Source: CBDCNP01 sp965222425 (lineage in GTDB: Bacteria > Acidobacteriota > Vicinamibacteria > Marinacidobacterales > DATDRI01). Taken from it: a DNA stretch of 64,000 bases. The DNA lies in assembly GCA_965222425.1 (NCBI GenBank), contig CBDCTW010000001.1, forward strand, positions 62,001-126,000, written 5' to 3'. This document shows, in pieces, positions 54,778 to 63,607 of this stretch (positions within the stretch are counted from its first letter, which is position 1; every line of letters starts with the position of its first letter). Both the position numbers and the translations under genes were made by a program. The notes below the pieces were generated by a model. The model worked only from the letters and a program-made list of their open reading frames with translations, did not search any database and was not told where the DNA came from.

Positions 54778-55473
54778 ATGAGCTTCATACTAGACGCCCT
54801 CAAGAAGGTCGATCGCAATAAGGACGGCCAGGCCGAAGAAGGCATGGTCATGCAGGGTGGTCGAGTCTGGGGCGAGTCGCGATCGCCTAGCGGTTGGGCA
54901 TGGGGAGCCGTTTTGGTTGTCGCGATCGTGACCCTCGGTCTTGCCGCGGTGGCGCTTTTCCGATCGTTCCAAGCGGAAACGCGCGAGGGGGCAGCTGTTG
55001 TCAGCGAACCGCAAGCCGTGCAGTCGTCACCTCCTTTAACCTCGGAGGCCGCCGATAGCGCTGAAGTCGCACCGAAGAAGTCTTCCCAGGAAGTTTCGCC
55101 CATCGAAGCCGCCAGTTCCTCCGGAGTGATAGAACCCCAAGGGATGCTCCCGGAGGCGCTGGGGGAGGCCGAAGTGCTTGCCGAGCCGGTTCCCCCGGCC
55201 CCTCCGGTAAGACTCGTGGGCCGCGGCGCTATAGATCGATCGAGCCCACCCGTTAACTTTGAAGGGCTTGAAGCGGAGCAGGAAAAACTCCCTGCCGATC
55301 TCCCGCCGCTCGCCCTACAGGGAACTTCTGTGATCGACGGCACGCCGGTTGCCGTCGTCAATTACCAGCGGGTCTTCGAGGGAGATATCATCGAAGGGGC
55401 ACGAGTCATCAAGATTCTCGATCGGGCCGTCGAGCTCGAGTTCAAGGGAGGCCGTTTCACCATCCGTCTCTAG
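54778..55473 (+). CDS. gspB: GspB-like secretion accessory protein
   Basis: 231 residues. It starts with MSFILDALKKVDRNK, the hallmark of GspB/PulB, has one membrane helix (GAVLVVAIVTLGLAAVALF) and a Pro-rich linker. The C-terminal domain is characteristic: VAVVNYQRVFEGDIIEGARV followed by the ELEFKGGRFTIRL end. It partners GspA in placing the secretin. No other type II secretion gene is in the window. Confidence 0.9.
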   Translation: MSFILDALKKVDRNKDGQAEEGMVMQGGRVWGESRSPSGWAWGAVLVVAIVTLGLAAVALFRSFQAETREGAAVVSEPQAVQSSPPLTSEAADSAEVAPKKSSQEVSPIEAASSSGVIEPQGMLPEALGEAEVLAEPVPPAPPVRLVGRGAIDRSSPPVNFEGLEAEQEKLPADLPPLALQGTSVIDGTPVAVVNYQRVFEGDIIEGARVIKILDRAVELEFKGGRFTIRL

Positions 55474-55538
55474 TCTAGTCGCGCATCCTGCCACGGCGCT
55501 TTTCCCATATCTTTATCTCTGTTAGTATTGCCTCCCGA

Positions 55539-56681
55539 GTGACTATGTCTAGCGACCTTCTGCCGTGGTTGGAGAGTCAGCGCGATTCCATGGTTGCGCT
55601 GCTGAAGCGGCTGGTGGAATTGGAGTCTCCCAGCACCGATAAGAAATCAGTCGACCGCGTAGGGAAAGTGTTGGCCGAAGAGCTCGAAGCTTGCGGGGCA
55701 AAGGTGTCCGAGCTTCCGTCCGAGCGTTTCGGAAACCATCTGCGGGCCACTCTGGGTGATTCGCCGCCCGAGGGACAGATTTTGATCCTTGGACACCTGG
55801 ATACGGTTTGGGAGTTGGGTACTCTTCAGGAGCTCCCGTTTCGTATCGAGGACGGTATTGCCCACGGACCAGGAACGTTCGACATGAAGGGCGGGCTGGT
55901 TCAGTTGGTCTTTGCTTTACGGGCTCTCTCCGAGGCGGGACGAGCTCCCATCGGAGTCACCGCACTGGTGAACTCGGACGAAGAGGTTGGAAGCCTGAGC
56001 TCGCGTCCCCATATAGAAGAGGAAGCCCGTCGCAGCCGTGTGGCACTCGTGCTCGAGCCATCGCTTCCTCCTAACGGGAAGCTCAAGACGTTTCGCAAAG
56101 GTGGCGGCGTTTTTCAGCTCCACGTGAAAGGGCGTGAAGCTCACGCCGGACTGGATCCGGAAAAGGGTCTGAGCGCTATCGAGGAGTTGGCTCGCCAGAT
56201 TCGTTCTCTACACGAGCTGACTGACCTCGATAGAGGAATCACCGTCAACGTCGGATTGGTCCGCGGCGGAACGCGGAGCAACGTCATCGCCGGCGACGCC
56301 CATGCGGAGATCGATGTGCGGGTATCGACCGTGGCGGAGGCTCGGGAGATGGAAGAAACAATTTTGAACGTGCGTCCGCTTTTGAAGGGAGCGGAGGTTG
56401 ATGTGAAGGGAAGTATCGACCGGCTTCCCCTCGAGCGGTCACCGGCCGTCGTCGCTCTCTATCAGAAAGCCCGCTCGCTGGCGGATGAGATTGGTTTCGA
56501 GCTCGAAGAGGGCTCGGCTGGCGGCGGCTCGGACGGGAATATCACCGCGGGACTAGGGGTCCCCACTCTGGATGGGTTGGGGGCGGTGGGCGATGGAGCC
56601 CATGCCCGTAACGAGCACCTCTTGATCGACGAGCTGCCCCGCCGCACGGCGTTGCTTGCGCGTCTCCTCGAAACGCTCTGA
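55539..56681 (+). CDS. M20 metallopeptidase (carboxypeptidase G2-like)
   Basis: 380 residues from GTG 55539; ATG 55545 is an alternative. Metal ligands and catalytic residues are all present: LGHLDTVW (His, catalytic Asp), GTFDMKGG (bridging Asp), NSDEEVGS (catalytic and metal Glu), LEPSLPPNGKLKT (Glu) and GAHARNEH (His). The bridging dimerisation domain lies at ~180-290. No signal peptide is seen, so it is cytoplasmic. It would remove C-terminal Glu-like residues or act on small peptides. The gene is intact, unlike two other M20 genes in the window. Confidence 0.9.
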   Translation: MTMSSDLLPWLESQRDSMVALLKRLVELESPSTDKKSVDRVGKVLAEELEACGAKVSELPSERFGNHLRATLGDSPPEGQILILGHLDTVWELGTLQELPFRIEDGIAHGPGTFDMKGGLVQLVFALRALSEAGRAPIGVTALVNSDEEVGSLSSRPHIEEEARRSRVALVLEPSLPPNGKLKTFRKGGGVFQLHVKGREAHAGLDPEKGLSAIEELARQIRSLHELTDLDRGITVNVGLVRGGTRSNVIAGDAHAEIDVRVSTVAEAREMEETILNVRPLLKGAEVDVKGSIDRLPLERSPAVVALYQKARSLADEIGFELEEGSAGGGSDGNITAGLGVPTLDGLGAVGDGAHARNEHLLIDELPRRTALLARLLETL

Positions 56682-56713
56682 CACGGCGTTATCTCAATCT
56701 GGCCCCTCACCCT

Positions 56714-56734
56714 CCTCTCCCCAAAGGGGAGAGG
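56714..56734 (+). terminator. Bidirectional hairpin between convergent genes
   Basis: CCTCTCCCC and GGGGAGAGG form a perfect 9-bp stem with an AAA loop, midway between the M20 stop (56681) and the convergent TonB gene stop (56753). No T run is present on either side. Hairpins of this CTCTCCCC type are often dispersed repeats in such genomes. Confidence 0.55.
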
Positions 56735-56752
56735 GAATAAGGAACAAGAGCT

Positions 56753-57394
56753 TCATTTAGACGGCGGCGTCACTGGCTGCCGAAACCCGAAGACGACATA
56801 GGCGAACGAGGCCACTGGTTTCCCGTCCCGACGGGCGGGGCGGAACTTCCACTGGAGCACGGCATCGGTGGCTGCCCTGTCGAAAGCCGCCGATGAACGC
56901 AAGACACGAGCCGCGTCGACGGTACCATCGCGCTCCACGATGACTTCAACCAGCACCACCCCGTCTGCGAGCGTTCCTGGCGGATAGTCAGGTGGCACTA
57001 TCGTGTAGGGCATCGGAATCAGGTTGGATGGCGGTGTGACGTCCTTTGGTGGCTCTCCCGCGGCAGGGCCGCCCATCGACGTTGGAGGACGGAACAAGCC
57101 AGCGACCAACACCGCGGATTCGACCTCGTGGCCTCGGTCTTCGGCAGGCTGGAATTTCCAGAGCCGAACCGCGTCTACCAGGAGCTCTGTAAACGGCGGC
57201 GTCGATCTGAGCGTGTGTCCTTTGACTACTTTGCCATCGTTTCCTACCGTCAGCTCCAAGAGTACCTGGCCACCACCCGGTACTTGGGGAGGTTGTACGG
57301 GTAGCTCGCCGCTGCGGTAGCTCGCGGGCAGATAGGTGGGTCGAATAACTTGGAGCGAGGCGAGCGCCAGCGCAATAACAATCATGTCTTTCAT
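56753..57394 (-). CDS. Protein with two TonB C-terminal domains
   Basis: 213 residues from ATG 57394 (GAGGGAG upstream). A short hydrophobic N-terminus (MIVIALALASLQVI) acts as signal or anchor. Two TonB_C units follow, at ~35-105 and ~135-208, each with the pattern G-x-V-x-V/L-x-V-xx-DG and the W-K-F-xPA motif (VRLWKFQPAEDRG; VLQWKFRPARRDG). A canonical TonB has one such domain behind a long proline-rich spacer; here they are in tandem with a short linker. It may carry TonB-like energy transduction or bind partners in the periplasm. Confidence 0.82.
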   Translation of the reverse strand: MKDMIVIALALASLQVIRPTYLPASYRSGELPVQPPQVPGGGQVLLELTVGNDGKVVKGHTLRSTPPFTELLVDAVRLWKFQPAEDRGHEVESAVLVAGLFRPPTSMGGPAAGEPPKDVTPPSNLIPMPYTIVPPDYPPGTLADGVVLVEVIVERDGTVDAARVLRSSAAFDRAATDAVLQWKFRPARRDGKPVASFAYVVFGFRQPVTPPSK

Positions 57395-57490
57395 AGCTCC
57401 CTCTCTATCCATAATATCTCAGAAGTGACGGGCGGTGGCCGGCCAGTCGATTGACAAACCCCTCTAAGACCATAGAATGGCGCGCGATTC

Positions 57491-58006
57491 ATGCTGATAT
57501 TCGGACACATCGCATCCGCCGCTCTGCCCGCGCGTTGGGCAACCCCGAAGGCGGATCTCCGGTGGGTGATCTTCTTTGCCCTTCTGGCCGATTTAATCGA
57601 CAAGCCGGTCGGCCTGGTCATTTTCCGCGAGACCATCAACAATGGCCGCGTGTACTTCCACTCGCTTCTCGTCAATCTCCTCCTGACGTTAGTCCTCATT
57701 GCCCTAAGGAAGCCCCTCATTTACCCGCTTGCACTCTGGACCCACCAGCTCTGCGATCGAATGTGGATGCGTCCCTGGACGGCTATGTGGCCATTCACGG
57801 GAACGTTTGCCTATCGCGATCTCCCCTTGGACGATTGGGTCTATAGCGTGCTGAACCCCTATAACCTCACCACCGAGGCGATTGGCTTTGCCGCCGTTTT
57901 GTGGCTCGCCATCCACTACCGTCTCTACGACGTCCTTTGCTTGAGACGATGGTTCCATTCAGGGCGCCTCGAGCCCTGTACTCCTGACACTTCGGAAAAC
58001 TCCTAG
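57491..58006 (+). CDS. Small integral membrane protein (YdjM/DUF457-like putative metal-dependent hydrolase)
   Basis: 171 residues with about four hydrophobic segments. The early LIFGHIASAAL, FFALLADLIDKPVG and YFHSLLVNLLLTLVL resemble the His/Asp pattern of the YdjM-type membrane hydrolase family. A third motif, THQLCDRMW, fits as well. Function in this family is poorly defined. Assignment rests on these motifs only. Confidence 0.6.
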   Translation: MLIFGHIASAALPARWATPKADLRWVIFFALLADLIDKPVGLVIFRETINNGRVYFHSLLVNLLLTLVLIALRKPLIYPLALWTHQLCDRMWMRPWTAMWPFTGTFAYRDLPLDDWVYSVLNPYNLTTEAIGFAAVLWLAIHYRLYDVLCLRRWFHSGRLEPCTPDTSENS

Positions 58007-58019
58007 CAGGCTGCTAGCT

Positions 58020-58500
58020 ACGATGAGTCGGCGCGGCTATTGGGTGAGAGCTTACGCCGAGAGGGACAGGGTTGTCGGTGAAAGCTCCGGCAGCGAACCC
58101 CAACCGAGACATTGGTCTGCGCCGAGAAACAAAACGTCGCCAAGTTCATCGCCCACATCGCCGAGTTGTCGAGGCAGCGCTAGAGTATCTCGTTCGCATC
58201 GAACCCAAACCGGTGTTCGAGCCGTCGATCCGAAGATGCCCTGCCCGGCCGGTGCAAGCTCTCGACATCGCCCTCGACAAAAAAGACCCAAAGAGAAAGC
58301 TCGAGCGGCGGAAGGCGAGGCAAAAGACCACTAAAGCCAGACCTCGTCCGGAGGAGGTGTCGCAAGATGTCACGCCGGGCGCGCTGAGAGTGAAAGACGA
58401 GCCGGCCAGGTCACGATACATTCCTTCCGAGGCCATCGAGCGGGTCCACGCCCGTGGAAAGCATCAATGCGAATACAAACAGCGGAAGATCGATGAAAGG
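58020..58500 (+). pseudogene. HNH endonuclease remnant
   Basis: Pieces of an HNH protein with the usual acidobacterial layout are readable in changing frames: QNVAKFIAHIAELSRQR before a TAG (about 58190), a helical segment (QALDIALDKKDPKRKLERRK), a basic linker, and ARSRYIPSEAIERVHARGKHQCEY, which corresponds to the start of the HNH finger. The nuclease His-Asn-His core is missing and several frame changes are needed. Confidence 0.6.
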
Positions 58501-58948
58501 CGGGGGCGTCGGGAAGTACAGGAGCACAGGTCACCGCTGCCTCGAGCTCCATAGCGGCCGCTCGCTATCAGCGGTTTACGAAGCGCAGCCAATGCTCTCG
58601 GCTGTACGCTCACTCCCGACACTTCCGGGACGTAGTTTCGGGTCAGATTTTTTGCCTGGAGCTTCACGTATCCGCTTCCTCTCCCTCTCTATTCGCCGTG
58701 CATGCTTTCTCTTCAGGTCCTTCTTGTTGTATAGCTCCGGCCTTGCTGGCTCGAGGATACCCGGCGACACCCGGGGAGCGGGGCGCGGGCTCCTGATCTC
58801 CTGGACCACCGGAGTCTTCGGGGGATAGACCTCCGAGCGCTTCGAAGTACGTCTTAACTTTTTAGATCTTTTTTTTTGCTCGTCTCGTCTCCATCGACGC
58901 ACCAAACTCGAGATCGGAATCCGGGAAGGTCTGTTACGGTCCACTAAT
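58501..58948 (-). other. Stretch without a confident gene
   Basis: A basic, Lys/Arg/Pro-rich frame of about 160 codons is open on the minus strand (58576-59058), but it overlaps the CDF remnant on the other strand and has no recognised family. I do not count it as a gene. A T9 run lies at about 58869. Confidence 0.3.
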
Positions 58949-59505
58949 ATGTCATCGCCCACCGATACTGAATTACAGTCCCGCCGGAAACTTCTGGTCA
59001 GGGGTTGGCGGCTCCGACAAGAGATTCGAGATGGCTCACCGGAAGAAGCGGAAGCCATGGAGCGTGGGGGGGGTCGCAGGTCGCGGGTGCTTTGTTGCTG
59101 CTCTTGTCGGCGTACATCGTCTTCGATGCGGGATGGCGACTGCTCGGTTACGGCAGTCCTGCCGAAGAGAGCATCGTAGGCATCGTCTTGACGGCAGTCT
59201 CACTCGTCGTGATGCCGTTTCTTGGCTGGGCGAAATTGAGGGCCGCCCGCGAGCTCGGGAGCAGTGCCCTCAGGGCGGATGCCTACGAGACGATCGCCTG
59301 TGCGTGGTTGTCTTTGACCACTTTGTCCGGGCTTGTGCTCAATGCTTGGTTCGGCTGGGATTGGGCGGATCCGCTTGCCGCTTTGGTGCTGGTGCCGCTA
59401 ATCGTTCGAGAAGGTTTGGAGGCGTGGCAAGAGGGTTTCCGAAGAGCGAGAGTGACCACTCTCGGGTTCGTTGGATATTATTTATTAATCCCTTTCTCCA
59501 GAACA
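58949..59505 (+). pseudogene. Cation diffusion facilitator-like transporter, truncated and frameshifted
   Basis: The readable part holds the loop RGWRLRQEIRDGSPEEAEAM, then after a shift in a G8 tract near 59068 the membrane segments GALLLLLSAYIVFDAGWRLL and AVSLVVMPFLGWAKLRAAREL. It continues with SSALRADAYETIACAWLS and WADPLAALVLVPLIVREG. The HxxxD/DxxxD-type metal positions fit ALRADAYET and WADPLAAL. The N-terminal helices are missing. Members export Zn, Co or related ions. Confidence 0.65.
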
Positions 59506-59867
59506 AAATGGTCAAGAAGCTCATTGCCTGCCAGGAGTGCAAGCGTCAGTGGGACGTGAGCCGCTATCGCGTCGGGCAAACGTTGCGTTGCGTTTGTAAC
59601 TTTGTCATGGAAGTCCCGCGACGGCGCTCGTACACGCCCGAGGTCGCCCACTGTCAGAACTGCGGCGCCTCGCGTTCCGCCGACCAAACTCCTTGCCACT
59701 ACTGTGGGGCCGTCCCTACGATGGACTCGGTGAAGCTGAGCCTGGTGTGCCCTCTCTGTCTGCGCCGTACGCCGAAGAAGAGCAAGTTCTGCGCGAGTTG
59801 TGGCAAACCGCTCAACCTGAACCGCCCCGGGTTTCCCGGAGACTCCAACTCTTGAGAGGATGGAGTC

Positions 59868-60188
59868 ATGACAAGACGAAGCAGGTATTCACCGGAGGTA
59901 AAAGAGCGCGCAGTGCGGATGGTTTTCGACCAGCAGGCTCAGCACGAATCTCAGTGGTCAGCGATCTCATCGATTGCGTCGAAGATTGACTGTACGCGGG
60001 AAACGCTACGCACGTGGGTGCGTCGAGCAGAGCGTGATGCTGGGAAACGAGCGGGACTGACGACGGACGAGCGTCAGCGGCTGAAGGAGCTTGAGCGAGA
60101 GAACCGTGAGCTAAAGCGGGCGAACGAGATCCTTCGCAAGGCGTCGGCGTTTTTCGCCCAGGCGGAGCTCGACCGCCGACCGAGGTGA
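59868..60188 (+). CDS. IS3 OrfA
   Basis: 106 residues with the IS3 OrfA helix-turn-helix (SPEVKERAVRMVFDQQ, IASKIDCTRETLRTWVRRAE) and the C-terminal coiled coil LKELERENRELKRANEILRKASAFFA. OrfB begins in the -1 frame with a four-base overlap (60185-60188), the arrangement used for programmed frameshifting in this family. Confidence 0.92.
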   Translation: MTRRSRYSPEVKERAVRMVFDQQAQHESQWSAISSIASKIDCTRETLRTWVRRAERDAGKRAGLTTDERQRLKELERENRELKRANEILRKASAFFAQAELDRRPR

Positions 60189-61102
60189 ATGTGTTGTTCG
60201 TGGACGCGAACCGTGAGAGTTACGGGGTCGAGCCGATCTGCCGGATGCTTCCGATCGCCCCGTCGACCTATTACGAGCAGAAAGCGCGAGAGAAGGACCC
60301 AAGCCGCCTGCCAGCGAGAGCGAAGCGCGACGTCCAACTCCGCGGCGAGATTCGTCGTGTACGGCAAGAGAACTTTGACGTGTATGGCGTGCGCAAGGTC
60401 TGGCGTCAGCTGTGCCGTGAGGGCCGCGACGTGGCTCGATGCACGGTGGCCCGTCTGATGCGTGAAATGGGCCTCTAGGGGGCGGTCCGTGGACGTCGAT
60501 TCAAGACGACGAAGCCGGATTCGAGCGGCGCTCGCCCGATGGACCTCGTGGAGCGCGACTTCAACGCCACACGCCCGAACGAGCTCTGGGTTTCGGACCT
60601 GACCTACATCGCCACGTGGCGCGGCTTCGTGTACGTCGCCTTCGTCATCGACGTCTTCGCTCGACTCATCGTCGGTTGGCGAGCGACGACATCGTTGACT
60701 GCCGGCATCGCTCTCGATGCGTTGGAGCAGGCGCTGCACGAGCGCCGACTAAACCCAGAAGATACATTGGTGCATCACAGCGACCGCGGCGTGCAGTACG
60801 TCTCGATCCGTTACACCGAGCGGCTCGCCGAGGCGGGTATTGAGCCGTCCGTCGGCAGCCGAGGCGACTCTTACGATAACGCTTTGGCTGAATCCATCAT
60901 CGGCCTCTACAAGACCGAGGTGATCCGTCGACGTGGGCCCTGGCGTGGTCCTGAGGACGTCGAGTTCGCCACCCTCGAGTGGGTCCATTGGTACAACACG
61001 CAACGACTCTTGGGGCCGATCGGAAATGTCGCCCCCGTCGAGTACGAGATGAACTACTATCGGTCGCAGGAAGGCTCGCTAGAGATGGCGAGACTCAACT
61101 AA
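60185..61102 (+). pseudogene. IS3 OrfB transposase with in-frame TAG
   Basis: The frame contains the OrfB N-terminus (LFVDANRESYGVEPICRML), a TAG at 60476-60478 between REMGL and GAVRGRRFKTT, and then the complete rve integrase core. The core has DDE residues in NELWVSDLTYIATW, LVHHSDRGVQY and DNALAESIIGLYKTEV. The lost codon was probably Gln or Arg. Apart from this stop the protein is full length. Confidence 0.9.
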
Positions 61103-61695
61103 AACAGTCTCCGGAAAACCCGGGGCGGTTCAACCCGGCGCGGCTCGACGTGAAGACCGGCAACCTGTCTTGTCCACGCTGCCGCAAGCCGAAGCTGGTC
61201 AATCGCAAGATTGGCGATTTGACTGTGGACGAATGCCCGTCGTGCTCCGGAATGTGGGTCGAAGCGAACGCCTTCGACGGCCTTGTTCGCCAGCAGGTGC
61301 AGCGCGGCAAAGAGGAGTATCGGCGGGGGAAAGGGACGAGCCCCATGCAGTCCCAATTGGAGAGGAGTCAAACTCAGGTGATGTACATGAAGTGTCCGAC
61401 TTGCGGCACTCACATGCACCGGCGCAACTTCATGCGCGCTAGCGGGGTCATCATCGACGAGTGCCGCAAGGATGGAGTTTGGCTCGATTGCGACGAGCTA
61501 GGAAAGATAGGGGACTACATTTCCAGTGGCGGCATGGAGCACAGTCGACGGATACTGAAGCGGGAAGAGGAACAGACTCGAAGGATCCCCATGGAGCCGG
61601 TAAATTATTCCAACGTCTAGTTCCAGACCAAGCACTCCGGCGGAGAGGATATGCTGAGCTCGGTCATGCTTTTCATCAACGATCTTCTCGACTAG

Positions 61696-61888
61696 CGCAC
61701 CGGCTACCCATGGTTTTTTCCTCTAGGAGCACCGGCGGCGGGGCAGCAGCCGACATGTCTTGATACATGTAATATGAGCGCGTTTCGGATGACAGGAGAG
61801 TTCATAAGTCATACACCAGACCGTTCCGTACACAAGAACGGATTTGATTCGTAGTCTGCTGTGATGTACTCCTTCAGGCGGAGGGGTA
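61696..61888 (+). other. Intergenic region with two dyads
   Basis: ACATGT is repeated at 61753-61758 and 61765-61770 (itself palindromic), and CCGTTC/GAACGG at 61821-61841 forms a 6-bp stem. Either could be an operator for the thioesterase gene. No gene is seen. Confidence 0.35.
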
Positions 61889-62359
61889 GTGACGCTCGAG
61901 CTTTTAAGGACCCGGGTCGAGCCGAAATGGATCGACTACAACGGCCATCTGAACGTAGCCTACTACCACTTGGTTTTCGATAGGGGCACCGATGAGTTCC
62001 TCGATCGAATAGGCCTTGGAGAAGCTGCGGTGAGGAAGGGGCTCGGTTCCATGTTCGCCCTCGAAGATCACATCACCTACCAGAAAGAGCTCAAGGTCGA
62101 CGATCCGTTGCTGGTCACCCTTCAGGTCTTGGATTATGACGAAAAGCGTGTGCATTACTTCATGAAGATGTTTCATGAGGAAGTGAAATACCTGGCCGCA
62201 ACCTACGAGCATCTTGCTATGTATGTCGATTTCCAGAGTCGACGATCGGCGTCGATGCCTGGTTCCGCCCGAGCCGAGCTCGAGGCGATCTACGAAGCGC
62301 AGAAGGATCTGCCCAGGCCCGAGGAAGTGGGGCGAGTGGTAGGTATTCGACGCGGCTGA
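61889..62359 (+). CDS. Hot-dog fold acyl-CoA thioesterase (4HBT-like)
   Basis: 156 residues from GTG 61889 (GGAGGGG upstream). The hot-dog signature WIDYNGHLNVAYYHLVFDRGTDEFL holds the catalytic Asp/Asn-Gly-His region of 4-hydroxybenzoyl-CoA thioesterase-type enzymes. ITYQKELKVDDPLLV and FMKMFHEEVKYLAATYEH follow as expected. This branch resembles thioesterases linked to carnitine metabolism. The substrate is unknown and no carnitine gene is nearby. Confidence 0.8.
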   Translation: MTLELLRTRVEPKWIDYNGHLNVAYYHLVFDRGTDEFLDRIGLGEAAVRKGLGSMFALEDHITYQKELKVDDPLLVTLQVLDYDEKRVHYFMKMFHEEVKYLAATYEHLAMYVDFQSRRSASMPGSARAELEAIYEAQKDLPRPEEVGRVVGIRRG

Positions 62360-62581
62360 TTCTTTCCTCAAGCTACCTTATTGCGAGAGTTCATCGCCGG
62401 CGATTTATTAAAGATAAGCTGGCCGGGGCCGCGTTCGGAAAGCCAAAGCGAGGTTGTCGGATGTCATTCCATCCTGTACTCTATAGTCGAAACCTCACAA
62501 ACACGAAAAATACAAGATCGCTGCGAGCTCGTCGCCACCCGGTGTGACGGACAGCGATGAAATTGAGGCGAAGGTTGGTCC
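62360..62581 (+). other. Intergenic region, nothing recognised
   Basis: Only a 12-bp palindrome (ATCGCCGGCGAT, about 62394-62405) stands out between the thioesterase and GAF genes. No gene is seen. Confidence 0.35.
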
Positions 62582-63364
62582 ATGGAAGTCAAGCGGCTCG
62601 ACAACGCAAGAAGCAAGCTCTTCCACTTCGTTCTCTGGATCCTCGTGGTCCTGTTGGCCGCCATCACCTATATGTCCTACCACCAGTATCCGGCGGACAC
62701 GATTTCCGTATTGACCGTGCTCGCCCTCCTCTCTTGTCTGTACGCAGTCGGTAAGGAAAGGCGTCTGAGGAAACAGCAGGTAGAGCTGGGTAAAGAGCTT
62801 TCCGACCAGCAGGACAAATCGGCCGACCTCCAGGCGCGACTCAAAGAGCTTTCGGGACTCTACCGAGCCATCAGCGCTGTCAATGCCAGCCCCAGTCCCG
62901 AGCGGACGTTTGCCGCGGTGCTGAACGCTGGGTTGGAGTTGGTCGGTGGAAATCGGGGATCACCGATGTTGCTCGACGAGGACGAAGAGTATCTGGTGAT
63001 CGCCGCTGCAGAGAGAATCACCCAGGACGTCATCGCCGAGACCAAGCAGCGAGTCGGCGACGGTGTCGCTGGGTGGGTGGCCGAGCATCGCAAACCGGTG
63101 CTCTTGAGTGGGTCAGCCTCACAGGACGACCGATTCCAATCTCTCGTCAACCACAAGGCCCCCGCCCGCTATTCGATCTCTGCGCCTCTCCAGCTTCGAG
63201 ACAGGGTCTTGGGCGTCATCAATGTGGGGATTGTTACCGACGCCCCAGATCATAGGTTCACCGATTACCACATGCGAATAGTGACCATCTTCGCCCAGCA
63301 CGCGTCGGTCGCTATTGAGAATGCCCGCCTGCGCCTGATGCGGAGCACCGTCGTCGAAGCCTAG
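62582..63364 (+). CDS. Membrane-anchored GAF-domain sensor protein
   Basis: 260 residues. Two N-terminal membrane helices (FHFVLWILVVLLAAITYMSY and ISVLTVLALLSCLYAV) are followed by a coiled coil (KQQVELGKELSDQQDKSADLQARLKEL) and a GAF domain at ~95-250 (GNRGSPMLLDEDEEYLVIAAA, GVAGWVAEHRKPVLL, ISAPLQLRDRVLGVINVG, FAQHASVAIENARL). No histidine kinase or cyclase domain follows, so it is a sensor without an output domain on the same chain. It may pair with a partner elsewhere. Confidence 0.85.
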   Translation: MEVKRLDNARSKLFHFVLWILVVLLAAITYMSYHQYPADTISVLTVLALLSCLYAVGKERRLRKQQVELGKELSDQQDKSADLQARLKELSGLYRAISAVNASPSPERTFAAVLNAGLELVGGNRGSPMLLDEDEEYLVIAAAERITQDVIAETKQRVGDGVAGWVAEHRKPVLLSGSASQDDRFQSLVNHKAPARYSISAPLQLRDRVLGVINVGIVTDAPDHRFTDYHMRIVTIFAQHASVAIENARLRLMRSTVVEA

Positions 63365-63387
63365 CGCCTGGCCGTCACGGAGGCTCG

Positions 63388-63600
63388 GTGAAATTTCGCA
63401 CCCTTGGAAATGCCTCGGTTTCCCTCGTTGGGCAGGGCAGTTGGAACATTGAGCGAGACGATCGGTCCCAAGCCGTCCGGGCGCTCCAATGCGGTCTGGA
63501 CTTGGGGAAAATCACATCGATACCGCAGAGATGTAGCTCGAGCAACTCGAGAAGGCATTTCCTGTCGGCCGGCGACAGTCAGGGGTCCCGACCCTATTAG
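63388..63600 (+). pseudogene. Aldo/keto reductase N-terminal stump
   Basis: From GTG 63388 the first ~42 codons match aldo/keto reductases (KFRTLGNASVSLVGQGSWNI, then DDRSQAVRALQCGLDLG). A shift near 63508 gives NHIDTAEM, the strand with the cofactor-side Asp, and then a TAG. The catalytic Tyr/Lys/His part is gone. Confidence 0.75.
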
Positions 63601-63607
63601 AACGACT

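Larger units (their letters stand above)
59818..61132 (+). mobile_element. IS3-family insertion sequence (1315 bp)
   Basis: The ends are inverted repeats TGAACCGCCCCGGGTTT with GGAGACT further in. A 3-bp target duplication ACC flanks it (59815-59817, 61133-61135), the size expected for IS3. It carries orfA and orfB in overlapping frames. Its orfB has an amber codon, so this copy is probably immobile alone. Confidence 0.92.
59508..61695 (+). pseudogene. Multi-zinc-ribbon protein split by IS3
   Basis: Before the IS (from ATG 59508): CQECKRQWDV, CQNCGASRSADQTPCHYCGA, CPLCLRRTPKKSKFCASCGKPLN. After it (61133 on): PARLDVKTGNLSCPRCRKPKL, the zf-TFIIB-like VDECPSCSGMWVEANAFDGL, and a second zf-TFIIB unit (MKCPTCGTHMHRRNFM, IIDECRKDGVWLDCDEL). 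Excision of the IS and one ACC triplet joins LN to PARLD in frame. TAG at 61618-61620 may be the stop, but 24 sensible codons (FQTKHSGGEDMLSSVMLFIN...) run on to TAG 61693-61695, so it may be a nonsense mutation. Function unknown. Confidence 0.75.

Noticed and set aside
58020..58200. TGA in the HNH remnant as a second selenocysteine codon
   Set aside because: It does not align with a conserved cysteine, and several other frame breaks surround it.
58576..59058. Long basic open frame on the minus strand as a gene
   Set aside because: It overlaps the cation-transporter remnant on the other strand, has no recognised family and has a composition typical of an antisense frame.
9560..61695. In-frame TAG codons in several genes as a sign of pyrrolysine or amber recoding
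   Set aside because: The TAG positions (aminotransferase, symporter, IS3 orfB, zinc-ribbon gene) are not catalytic sites. TAG ends many intact genes (GspB, peroxiredoxin), TAA interrupts others, and most affected genes also have frameshifts. Decay or error explains them better.
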